Positions 1-5,185 of a stretch of DNA of 5,486 nucleotides are shown here, piece after piece. Position 1 is the first letter of the stretch, and each line of letters starts with the position of its first letter. This DNA is from Acidobacteriota bacterium. GTDB lineage: Bacteria > Acidobacteriota > Terriglobia > Terriglobales > Acidobacteriaceae. The notes beneath the pieces are model-generated. The model was not told the origin of the DNA. It saw only the letters and a list, made by a program, of their open reading frames with translations, and made no database searches. A program made the position numbers and the translations under genes. The stretch spans positions 1-5,486 of the forward strand of contig QIAI01000388.1 in NCBI GenBank assembly GCA_003224995.1, read 5' to 3'.

Positions 1-1658
1 AGATAAGGGTTCCCCATAGCGAAGACGACGGTTTTATTTGCCGCATGGTCCAACAGCTTGCCTAATAAAGTACTGGTCGCATCTGCCACCGCGACCGAGT
101 TCTTCGACCCACCTGGAACCGGCACCGCATACACAGAGGCCACGACGGCTTCGGCCTGGTCGACCGCCTTCAGCACCTCGTCGGTCATGGCTCCAGCGAT
201 CCGCGGATCCACGTACATCACGTTGGCATCGGGCACGCGACTGCGCACCTGACGCTCGAAGACACGGCCGGAACTCATTCGCACATCGTCGGAGAAGACA
301 ATCACCACCACACGATTGCGTGTCTCCTCTGTTGTCATATACGGCAGACCGCCTTTGGGAGTTCCCACGGATTGCAGTGGTAAAACCTTGCCATTATCGC
401 GGACCAGGGTCACGGCCTGGTCCGCAACTTGCTGTCCCAGCAGTACGTTCTGAGGCTTGCCTACACGCTCGGAGACCTTGGTGATATCCACCGGCCGCGC
501 CTTGTTTAAGCCAAGGGAAGCCTTTGCCTTCAGGAGCTTGAGTACCGATTCATCGAGACGCGCGGCGGGAATCTCGCCGCTTTCGACCGCCTTCAACATG
601 GCTTTGTACGACGCTTCGAGGTCGGCGGGGATGAGCAGCAAATCATTACCCGCTTTGAACGCTTCCACGGCCGCGCGTCCCACGTCGGCGGCGTAGAGTC
701 GCGTGAGGCCCGCCATGTCGAGGGCATCGGTGGTGATGATGCCGTTGAACTTCATTTGCTTTTTGAGGAGGTCGGTCACGATTCGAGCCGAGGTGGTGGC
801 GACGCGGTTGGGATCGGGCTCAAGAGCAGGCACGGTGACGTGCGCGACCATGATGGAATCGATTCCGGAATCGATGGCCCGCTGGAAGGGCGGCAGTTCA
901 ATTGAGTGCAGGTGGGCCATGTCGCCCGCGACCCGGGCCACGCCGAGATGCGAATCCGACGCCGTGTCACCGTGGCCGGGAAAATGCTTGGCGGTCGCCA
1001 GCATGCCTCCGGCATGCGCGCCTTTGATATAAGCTTCGACCAACTGCCCAACCTGCTGGGGATCTTCTCCGAACGAGCGCGTGTTGATCACAGGATTGAT
1101 GGGATTGGAATTCACATCCGCGACGGGAAAGAAATTCCAGTGAATGCCGATGGCGCGTGCTTCCTCGGCGGTGATGCGGCCGAAGGCTTCGGCATTTTCA
1201 GGCTTTCCGGCGGCGCCAAACGCCATCGCGTGCGGAAAGACCGTCGGACCATTCAAGCGCATACTCAGGCCGCGCTCGAAATCGGCAGCCAACAACAACG
1301 GCAACTTCGATTCCTGCTGCAAATGGTTCAGCAACACGGTGGCTTCGTAGGGCTCGCTCTTGAGCAGGAAGCCGCCGTCGGTCGGAATGGTCATGGCGAA
1401 ACCGCCCACGTGGTATTTCTCCATGACGTCATGCAACTGCGCATAGGTAGCGCTGTCGTTGTTCAGGAACTGCGCCCGCGCCCACACCATGAACAGCTGT
1501 CCAACTTTTTCTTCGGTGGAAAGCTTGCGCAAGGTTTTCTCTGCCCACTTTTCACCGTCGTGGTCCAGATGAATGGGGCCGGGCTTTTGAAAGCGGTCCT
1601 TGGCAAGGGAAGACATGGTGAGCAGCAAGACGAGAGATAGCAATGGGACGGAGCGCAT
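1..1658 (-). CDS. Secreted GH3 beta-N-acetylglucosaminidase (NagZ-like), C-terminus beyond window
   Basis: Family 3 glycoside hydrolase, probably a beta-N-acetylglucosaminidase acting on peptidoglycan- or chitin-derived GlcNAc in the periplasm or outside the cell. The frame is open for 552 codons from ATG at 1658 to the window edge with no stop, so the C-terminus is missing. Residues 1-19 form a signal peptide (MRSVPLLSLVLLLTMSSLA, cleavage before KD). The TIM-barrel domain spans about 45-385. It shows NTRSFGEDP (192-200), KHFPGHGDT (224-232), the DSH triplet at 235-237 that supplies the Asp-His acid/base dyad in NagZ enzymes, MVAH (270-273), and TTDALDM (309-315) with D311 as the expected nucleophile. 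From about 410 (ADQAVTLVRDNGKVLPL) a second alpha/beta domain begins, as in two-domain Gram-positive NagZ (about 640 residues); it is still running at AMGNPY. No clear Shine-Dalgarno is seen; the start was chosen for the signal peptide. The family is certain, but the exact substrate is inferred from the KHFPGHGD/DSH motif. Confidence 0.93.
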   Translation of the reverse strand, partial: MRSVPLLSLVLLLTMSSLAKDRFQKPGPIHLDHDGEKWAEKTLRKLSTEEKVGQLFMVWARAQFLNNDSATYAQLHDVMEKYHVGGFAMTIPTDGGFLLKSEPYEATVLLNHLQQESKLPLLLAADFERGLSMRLNGPTVFPHAMAFGAAGKPENAEAFGRITAEEARAIGIHWNFFPVADVNSNPINPVINTRSFGEDPQQVGQLVEAYIKGAHAGGMLATAKHFPGHGDTASDSHLGVARVAGDMAHLHSIELPPFQRAIDSGIDSIMVAHVTVPALEPDPNRVATTSARIVTDLLKKQMKFNGIITTDALDMAGLTRLYAADVGRAAVEAFKAGNDLLLIPADLEASYKAMLKAVESGEIPAARLDESVLKLLKAKASLGLNKARPVDITKVSERVGKPQNVLLGQQVADQAVTLVRDNGKVLPLQSVGTPKGGLPYMTTEETRNRVVVIVFSDDVRMSSGRVFERQVRSRVPDANVMYVDPRIAGAMTDEVLKAVDQAEAVVASVYAVPVPGGSKNSVAVADATSTLLGKLLDHAANKTVVFAMGNPY

Positions 1659-1712
1659 AGGCTGACGATAGCACGTGGGAAGCTGTCGAGCTTTCGAATC
1701 GCAGCACGCAAA

Positions 1713-1825
1713 AAGCAAGTCTTTCGCTGCGCTCAGGATGACAAGCTGGGGAAAGCAGGTCCTTCGCTGCGCTCAGGATGACAAGGAGGGAAACGCAAGG
1801 TCCTTCGCTTCGCTCAGGATGACAA
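1713..1825 (+). repeat. Three tandem copies of the acidobacterial short intergenic repeat
   Basis: Three head-to-tail copies of a roughly 32-bp element lie at 1713-1744, 1753-1784 and about 1795-1825, with a 40-41 bp period. Each contains the core TTCGCTGCGCTCAGGATGAC, preceded by AAGCARGT in the first two copies and by a diverged CGCAAGGT in the third. The third copy also has T for G in the core centre. The spacers (for example GCTGGGGA) are short and partly conserved. The copies lie between miaA and the GH3 gene. A weak 5-bp stem (GTCCT/AGGAT) is possible, but there is no T-run, so they are not convincing terminators. Read on the minus strand they create a spurious ORF with HPERSEG and ILSAAKDL strings. 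Confidence 0.85.
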
Positions 1826-1828
1826 AAA

Positions 1829-1907
1829 GGTGAGAAGTCGCGTGAACCGGGATGACAAAATTGAAGAAATCGCTTGAACGGTGAGGACAAAAAATGGAGA
1901 AGTCACC
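1829..1907 (+). repeat. Degenerate ~31-bp tandem repeat abutting the miaA stop codon
   Basis: Positions 1831-1860 (TGAGAAGTCGCGTGAACCGG then GATGACAAAA) and 1862-1893 (TGAAGAAATCGCTTGAACGG then TGAGGACAAAAA) align as two diverged copies. A partial third, TGGAGAAGTCACC, lies at 1895-1907 and includes the miaA stop codon (TGA on the minus strand, 1903-1905). The ...GATGACAAAA ends resemble the end of the neighbouring element, so this is probably a decayed relative. Alignment was by eye; no function is assigned. Confidence 0.5.
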
Positions 1908-2856
1908 TACGGTTTAAGGTCTTCACCGCTGCAATTGCCTCCTGCTGAATTTGTTCATGATCTCCGAAGCCGTTGAGCCACGTGACTTCTGGTTCTCGGC
2001 GGAACCATGTGAGCTGGCGCTTCGCGTAATTGCGGTGAGCTTGCTGGGCGGCCGCGATGGCGGCCTCGCGGGTGAGTTCGCCTTGCAGAAATTGCACGGC
2101 CTGCTTGTAGCCAAGAGAGGCGAGCGGCCGGGCGTTGCTGCCGTATTTGTTTAGAAGTCGCTCGGTTTCTTCTAGCAGACCGGCTTCAAACATATGGCGC
2201 GCGCGAGCGTTGATGCGATCGTACAGGGCGTCCCGGTCGGGATTGAGGCCGAGCCTCAAAATGCGAAATCCGGAAAGAGGATTACGGCCTTGCTTCCACA
2301 TCTCGGTCATCTGAGTCCGGGAGGCGAGGCAGACCTCGATGGCACGAATCAGTTTGGGAGTGTCATGGGCGTGAATTCTGCCGGCAGCTTGCGCATCCAG
2401 GCGCTGCAGGATGGAGTGAAGGTAGGCCGAACCTTTTTGCCGGCTGCGCTCGCGCAATCGCGTGCGCAGTTCTTCGGAGCGCTGCGGGCCAGCAAACAAG
2501 CCATCGAGCAGCGCGCGCAGGTAGAGCCCAGTACCACCCACGATAATGGGCAAGCGTCCGCGATCCTTGATTTCAGTGAGGACTTGCCGCGCCTGGCGGG
2601 CATAGTCGCCGGCAGTCACGTAGTCGGTGGGGGCAGCTACATCCAGCAGGTGATGAGGGACGCGCGCGCGTTCTGGAGCTGCGGGTTTGGCAGTGCCAAT
2701 TTCAAACTCGCGCACCAGCGCAACGGAATCGCAATTAACGATCTCGCCTGCGAAGCGTTCAGCGAGAGCGAGAGAGAGTGCAGTCTTTCCGCTGGCCGTG
2801 GGTCCAAGGATGCCGACGAGCAGCGGATCCGGAGCAACGCTCAGCGCAAACTCCAC
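1903..2856 (-). CDS. miaA: tRNA dimethylallyltransferase (tRNA A37 isopentenyltransferase)
   Basis: Cytoplasmic enzyme that transfers the dimethylallyl group from DMAPP to N6 of adenosine 37 in tRNAs reading UNN codons, giving i6A37. The 317-residue length is normal for the family. Motifs run in the expected order: P-loop GPTASGKT (18-25), catalytic Asp region NCDSVALVREFEIGTAKP (41-58, D43), PHHLLD (67-72), VGGTGLYLRALLDGL (106-120), HDTPKLIRAIEV (164-174 region), SLGYKQA (247-253) and YAKRQLTWFRRE (277-288). The start is GTG at 2856, eleven residues before the first core strand; no in-frame ATG lies close upstream and no good Shine-Dalgarno is visible. The start lies inside a possible microprotein ORF (2841-2933), which would allow translational coupling. 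One oddity is that the usual DSxQ tRNA-contact motif reads DSVA here. The assignment is secure. Confidence 0.97.
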   Translation of the reverse strand: MEFALSVAPDPLLVGILGPTASGKTALSLALAERFAGEIVNCDSVALVREFEIGTAKPAAPERARVPHHLLDVAAPTDYVTAGDYARQARQVLTEIKDRGRLPIIVGGTGLYLRALLDGLFAGPQRSEELRTRLRERSRQKGSAYLHSILQRLDAQAAGRIHAHDTPKLIRAIEVCLASRTQMTEMWKQGRNPLSGFRILRLGLNPDRDALYDRINARARHMFEAGLLEETERLLNKYGSNARPLASLGYKQAVQFLQGELTREAAIAAAQQAHRNYAKRQLTWFRREPEVTWLNGFGDHEQIQQEAIAAVKTLNRR

Positions 2857-2933
2857 TGGATGGCGTACCAGTATCGCACCAGGGTGATGGTGAGCAGGAT
2901 GGCCGCGATGATCAGCAGGCCGGTGGTCTCCAT
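2841..2933 (-). CDS. Possible 30-residue single-helix membrane microprotein overlapping miaA start
   Basis: A short ORF runs from ATG at 2933 to TGA at 2841-2843 and overlaps the miaA GTG start by 16 bases in another frame. The predicted peptide begins METTGLLIIAAILLTITLV, a clean hydrophobic helix (about residues 5-19), followed by an aromatic and basic end, RYWYAIQWSLR. This looks like a one-pass membrane peptide with the positive end inside. No strong Shine-Dalgarno precedes it. An in-frame ATG at 2999 would extend it to 52 residues with a Pro/His/Arg-rich N-terminus. Its position suggests co-transcription and possible coupling with miaA. I do not recognise a family. It could be a chance ORF in the miaA leader, but the hydrophobic pattern and the tight overlap favour a real gene. 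Confidence 0.42.
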   Translation of the reverse strand: METTGLLIIAAILLTITLVRYWYAIQWSLR

Positions 2934-3054
2934 CGCGTAGATAGAGCGACGCGGATGGTGCGCGGGGCGGTGCTGCAGGGGAGAGGGCACGGCTCCCATT
3001 GTAGTCCGGGGAAGCTTGCGAGTGAACCGGGGTAATCAGTTGGGAAACGGCTCA

Positions 3055-3152
3055 AAGCAGGTCCCCTTCGACTTCGCTCAGGGCAAGCTTTCGCTGCGCT
3101 GAGGATGACAAGCTGGGGAAAAGCAGGTCCTTCGCTGCGCTCAGGATGACAA
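3055..3152 (+). repeat. Cluster of short intergenic repeats, two subtypes
   Basis: Three copies lie in the same orientation as those elsewhere in the window. The first (about 3055-3085) is a variant subtype containing CCCTTCGACTTCGCTCAGGG. The second (about 3085-3111) starts AAGCTTTCGCTGCGCTGAGG and carries a G for C in the CTCAGG block. The third (3120-3152) is a standard copy with AAAGCAGGTCC followed by TTCGCTGCGCTCAGGATGAC. The spacer GCTGGGGA after copy two is the same as after the first copy at 1713-1744. The cluster is in the promoter-proximal divergent gap, so these copies cannot simply be transcription terminators. Confidence 0.82.
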
Positions 3153-3186
3153 GAATGAACAAAGTAGGGACGAAATACCGGCGGTT

Positions 3187-3196
3187 CGGACGTCCG
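3187..3196. promoter_or_regulatory. Perfect 10-bp palindrome, possible operator
   Basis: CGGACGTCCG is perfectly self-complementary and lies 57 bases upstream of the regulator ATG (27 bases before the alternative GTG). The position would suit autoregulation by the downstream protein. However, OmpR-type winged-helix proteins more often bind direct repeats, and a 10-bp GC-rich palindrome can occur by chance. Low confidence. Confidence 0.2.
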
Positions 3197-3252
3197 GAGC
3201 GGGACGAGGGTAGATAAAGCCGGTGATAAACTACCGCCTCGTCGAGATCGCC

Positions 3253-4089
3253 ATGCCGGAAGCGAGTTCTGCAAGGATTGTTCGTTTTGGAGTATTTGAG
3301 GCGGACCTCGCAAGCGGCGAGCTGCGCAAGAATGGCAGCCGCATCAAGTTGCAGGAACAGCCTTTCCAGGTTCTGGCGATGATGTTGGAGCGTCCGGGTG
3401 AGATGGTGGCGCGGGAAGAATTGCGCAGCCGGTTGTGGCCCCGCGACACGTTCGTAGACTTTGATCACAGCCTTAACACGGCGGTGAATAAGGTCCGGGA
3501 GGCGCTGGGAGACGTGGCATCGAATCCGCGCTTTGTGCAGACCATTGCACGGCGTGGCTACCGTTTTATTGCTCCTGTACAAGCTGACAGCAAATCGTCG
3601 AGCGCGGTGATCGCGGTTCCTGCCGCAGCGCCGCGTGAACATGCTCCGGTTCACCCTGAACTGGAGGTGCCGGTTCCGCATCGAGGCCTGACTCGCGGAT
3701 TATTCATCCTGATCCAGATCATGTACCTGACGTTCTATCTGGAGGCGCTGTTTCGCTGGCAGGGGGTTCACCGGATCGCGGATGAGTTTATGCCGGGATG
3801 GGGCGCAACTGCGATTTTGATTGCGGTGCTCGTCACCGGCGGAATTGGCATTCCGCTGCGCTGCTACCTGATTTCTGGGGCGGGGTTTGATCACCAGCGT
3901 TTGGGAGACAAGTTTCAGCGATTGTTTCCGGCGATCCTGGCGATGGATGAATTGTGGGCGATCGCACCTTTCCTGCTCGCTGAAAAGATCGGGTTCGGCG
4001 CGGCCTTTGCGGCGACGGCTGGGCTTTTGTACCTGCCATTTTCAGAGCGAAGCTTGATTCGCCTGGCCTATGCCCAGCAAAAGCCATGA
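3253..4089 (+). CDS. Winged-helix (OmpR/CadC-type) transcriptional regulator with C-terminal membrane domain
   Basis: Probable membrane-anchored one-component regulator of 278 residues from ATG 3253. Residues 9-108 form an OmpR/PhoB-type DNA-binding domain: N-terminal beta strands (VRFGVFEADLASGELRKNG), the recognition-helix region DHSLNTAVNKVREALGD (71-87), and the wing RFVQTIARRGYRFI (93-106). There is no receiver domain. A Pro/Ala-rich linker (109-147) leads to about four hydrophobic segments, near 149-169, 182-207, 224-243 and 246-263, ending in a short basic, polar tail. This is like CadC in placing DNA binding and membrane parts in one chain, but the membrane part is multi-pass and there is no large periplasmic sensor. 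A GTG at 3223, with GAGGG 12 bases upstream, could add ten residues; I prefer the ATG because the domain begins just after it. Signal and targets are unknown; the DUF4097 gene 144 bp downstream on the same strand is the obvious candidate partner. Confidence 0.88.
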   Translation: MPEASSARIVRFGVFEADLASGELRKNGSRIKLQEQPFQVLAMMLERPGEMVAREELRSRLWPRDTFVDFDHSLNTAVNKVREALGDVASNPRFVQTIARRGYRFIAPVQADSKSSSAVIAVPAAAPREHAPVHPELEVPVPHRGLTRGLFILIQIMYLTFYLEALFRWQGVHRIADEFMPGWGATAILIAVLVTGGIGIPLRCYLISGAGFDHQRLGDKFQRLFPAILAMDELWAIAPFLLAEKIGFGAAFAATAGLLYLPFSERSLIRLAYAQQKP

Positions 4090-4123
4090 GGTCCAGAAAA
4101 TTGTTGGAACTCGGAGGGTTTGC

Positions 4124-4166
4124 TTCCCGTACCTGTTGGCGGGAGGTCGGGAAAAGTGTGCCGACC
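4124..4166 (+). promoter_or_regulatory. Leader with two mutually exclusive hairpins before the DUF4097 gene
   Basis: TTCCCG-T-ACCT (4124-4134) can pair with AGGTCGGGAA (4144-4153), giving a 10-bp stem with one bulged T and a 9-base loop. The same 3' arm, GGTCGG (4145-4150), can instead pair with CCGACC (4161-4166) around a 10-base loop. The two structures exclude each other. Neither is followed by a T-run, so a standard intrinsic terminator is unlikely. No known riboswitch class was recognised. Pairing was found by eye and no energy was calculated. Confidence 0.3.
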
Positions 4167-4220
4167 GTCCGGTAAGCGGGACCACGATGAGCGGGAAGGC
4201 GAACAGACGAACGGATGCAA

Positions 4221-4225
4221 AGGAG
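4221..4225 (+). promoter_or_regulatory. Shine-Dalgarno that sets the DUF4097 start
   Basis: AGGAG lies 8 bases before ATG 4234. This near-ideal site, together with the signal peptide that follows, fixes the start at 4234. The frame could otherwise be extended upstream to 4120, through sequence that does not look like protein. Confidence 0.85.
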
Positions 4226-4233
4226 TGATTGCG

Positions 4234-5031
4234 ATGAGACGGTGGCTTTGGCTTGGGTTGGGCTTATGCGGATGGATGGCAGTTTCCTCGGCGGCTCTGG
4301 CGGAGGAATGGACCAAGACTTTCAATATTAGCGGGCAGGCGGAACTGCGAGTGGAGACGTCCGACGCCCGCATCCAGGTGGACACCTGGGACGAGAAGAA
4401 GATCGAAGCGCGTGTGACCTCGAACAAGTGGGGATTTGGCCAGGGCGGAATCAATGTGATCGATCATCAGACCGGGGATTCGGTGGAGATCGAGGTGCGG
4501 TTTCCGCATGGAATTCACATCATGAGCATTGGCGACCGGAGGACGGGCATCGAGATCCATATGCCGCGGGAGGGGAAAGTCCGGCTGCACACCGGTGATG
4601 GAGAAATCCGGCTGCGGGATTTGAAAGGCAGCATGGAACTGGAGAGCGGCGATGGCGGGTTGGAAGTGGAAGGCGTGGAGGGCGTTTTGCGGGCGCATTC
4701 GGGAGACGGACACGTGCGGGCGCGGGGCAGGTTTGACAATCTCGATATCAGCACCAGCGATGGACGAATTGAAGCGGAAGCGCTGAACGGGTCAACCATC
4801 GGATCAGGCTGGACGCTAAAAACGGGAGACGGGAGCGTGACCCTTACCATACCGGAGAAGCTTGCGGCAGACGTCATGCTGCACACCGGGGATGGCCATA
4901 TCCGACTGGATATGCCGGTGACCGTCGATGGGAAGTACGAATCGAATAACGTGCATGGCAAGCTGAACGGGGGCGGAGGTTTGCTCAGCATTCATACGGG
5001 CGATGGGTCGATACGGCTGGGGAAGTCTTAG
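4234..5031 (+). CDS. Secreted DUF4097-like beta-repeat protein
   Basis: A 265-residue exported protein. Residues 1-23 are a signal peptide (MRRWLWLGLGLCGWMAVSSA then ALA, cleavage before EEW). The Cys at 12 is not in a lipobox, so it is probably not a lipoprotein. The mature part is a series of short beta strands punctuated by (T/S)(G/S)DG turns at 120, 138, 156, 174, 197, 218 and 255. The first four are exactly 18 residues apart and the fifth and sixth follow at 23 and 21. A weaker unit lies near 236-246 (ESNNVHGKLNG) and an early one at 42 (TSDARIQV). This pattern is typical of DUF4097/DUF4098-type proteins, thought to form right-handed beta-helix or solenoid folds. Members often sit beside envelope-stress or sigma/anti-sigma genes, but their molecular role is unknown. 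No catalytic motif is visible. It follows the winged-helix regulator on the same strand and may be its target or co-transcribed partner. Confidence 0.85.
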   Translation: MRRWLWLGLGLCGWMAVSSAALAEEWTKTFNISGQAELRVETSDARIQVDTWDEKKIEARVTSNKWGFGQGGINVIDHQTGDSVEIEVRFPHGIHIMSIGDRRTGIEIHMPREGKVRLHTGDGEIRLRDLKGSMELESGDGGLEVEGVEGVLRAHSGDGHVRARGRFDNLDISTSDGRIEAEALNGSTIGSGWTLKTGDGSVTLTIPEKLAADVMLHTGDGHIRLDMPVTVDGKYESNNVHGKLNGGGGLLSIHTGDGSIRLGKS

Positions 5032-5036
5032 AGGCC

Positions 5037-5098
5037 GGTCCCACTACGCTCAGGGAAAAGCAGGTCCTTCGCTTCGCTCAGGATGACAAATATTCGTT
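5037..5098 (+). repeat. Short intergenic repeats, variant subtype plus standard copy
   Basis: A decayed variant copy (5037-5055, GGTCCCACTACGCTCAGGG) leads directly into a standard copy (5055-5098). The standard copy has the T-centre core TTCGCTTCGCTCAGGATGAC and an extra 3' tail, AATATTCGTT. The variant-then-standard order matches the cluster at 3055-3152. The pair lies six bases after the DUF4097 stop codon. Confidence 0.8.
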
Positions 5099-5141
5099 GG
5101 AGGGGCTTGCGACTTTTTAGAGTAGGTCTCTGGCTGGGGTA

Positions 5142-5185
5142 GAAAAGCAGGTTCTTCGCTGCGCTCAGGAAGACGAATATTCGTT
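5142..5185 (+). repeat. Second 44-bp direct repeat copy ending inside the TonB-gene stop codon
   Basis: This copy matches 5055-5098 over 44 bases with four differences, including the tail AATATTCGTT that is absent from the other copies in the window. In this copy the tail forms a perfect 12-bp palindrome, ACGAATATTCGT (5173-5184). The repeat runs into the minus-strand stop codon (5184-5186) of the TonB-domain gene. The two copies are offset by 87 bases, so this looks like a local duplication of one longer unit. Confidence 0.78.

Larger units (their letters stand above)
2934..3252. other. Divergent intergenic region between the miaA unit and the regulator gene
   Basis: About 320 bases separate the minus-strand miaA unit from the plus-strand regulator. 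The region must hold promoters for both directions, but I could not identify convincing -35/-10 pairs by eye. Its middle is occupied by a cluster of short intergenic repeats (3055-3152). Closer to the regulator there is a perfect palindrome (3187-3196) and a purine stretch GAGGG (3206-3210). Minus-strand ORFs crossing this region are built from repeat sequence and are not credible genes. Confidence 0.6.

Noticed and set aside
906..1640. 244-residue plus-strand ORF
   Set aside because: It lies antisense to the GH3 catalytic domain, whose motifs are all intact on the minus strand, so it is a shadow frame.
1713..1825. CRISPR array
   Set aside because: The repeats are about 32 bp with only about 8-bp partly conserved spacers, and related copies are scattered in other gaps; there are no cas genes.
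1713..1825. Repeat as a conserved coding element, because the G/T variation is synonymous (CGC/CGA) in the HPERSEG frame
   Set aside because: The same change is non-synonymous in the ILSAAKDL frame (Ala/Glu), other copies carry disruptive changes, and no start or context supports translation.
1552..1890. 112-residue minus-strand ORF with HPERSEG and ILSAAKDL strings
   Set aside because: It is the translation of the intergenic repeat array plus a shifted frame of the GH3 signal-peptide region; it has no independent coding character.
2194..2940. 248-residue plus-strand ORF
   Set aside because: It is antisense to miaA, which is unambiguous; the translation has no recognisable domain.
3052..3681. 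209-residue minus-strand ORF over the regulator start
   Set aside because: It is antisense to the winged-helix domain and continues into repeat sequence (ALSEVEG string); it is a shadow frame.
4120..4233. Upstream extension of the DUF4097 protein to 4120
   Set aside because: ATG 4234 has an ideal AGGAG and begins a clear signal peptide; the upstream 38 codons are polar and unlike an export signal.
5101..5130. Intrinsic terminator at the T-run GACTTTTTAG
   Set aside because: No convincing GC-rich hairpin precedes the T-run.
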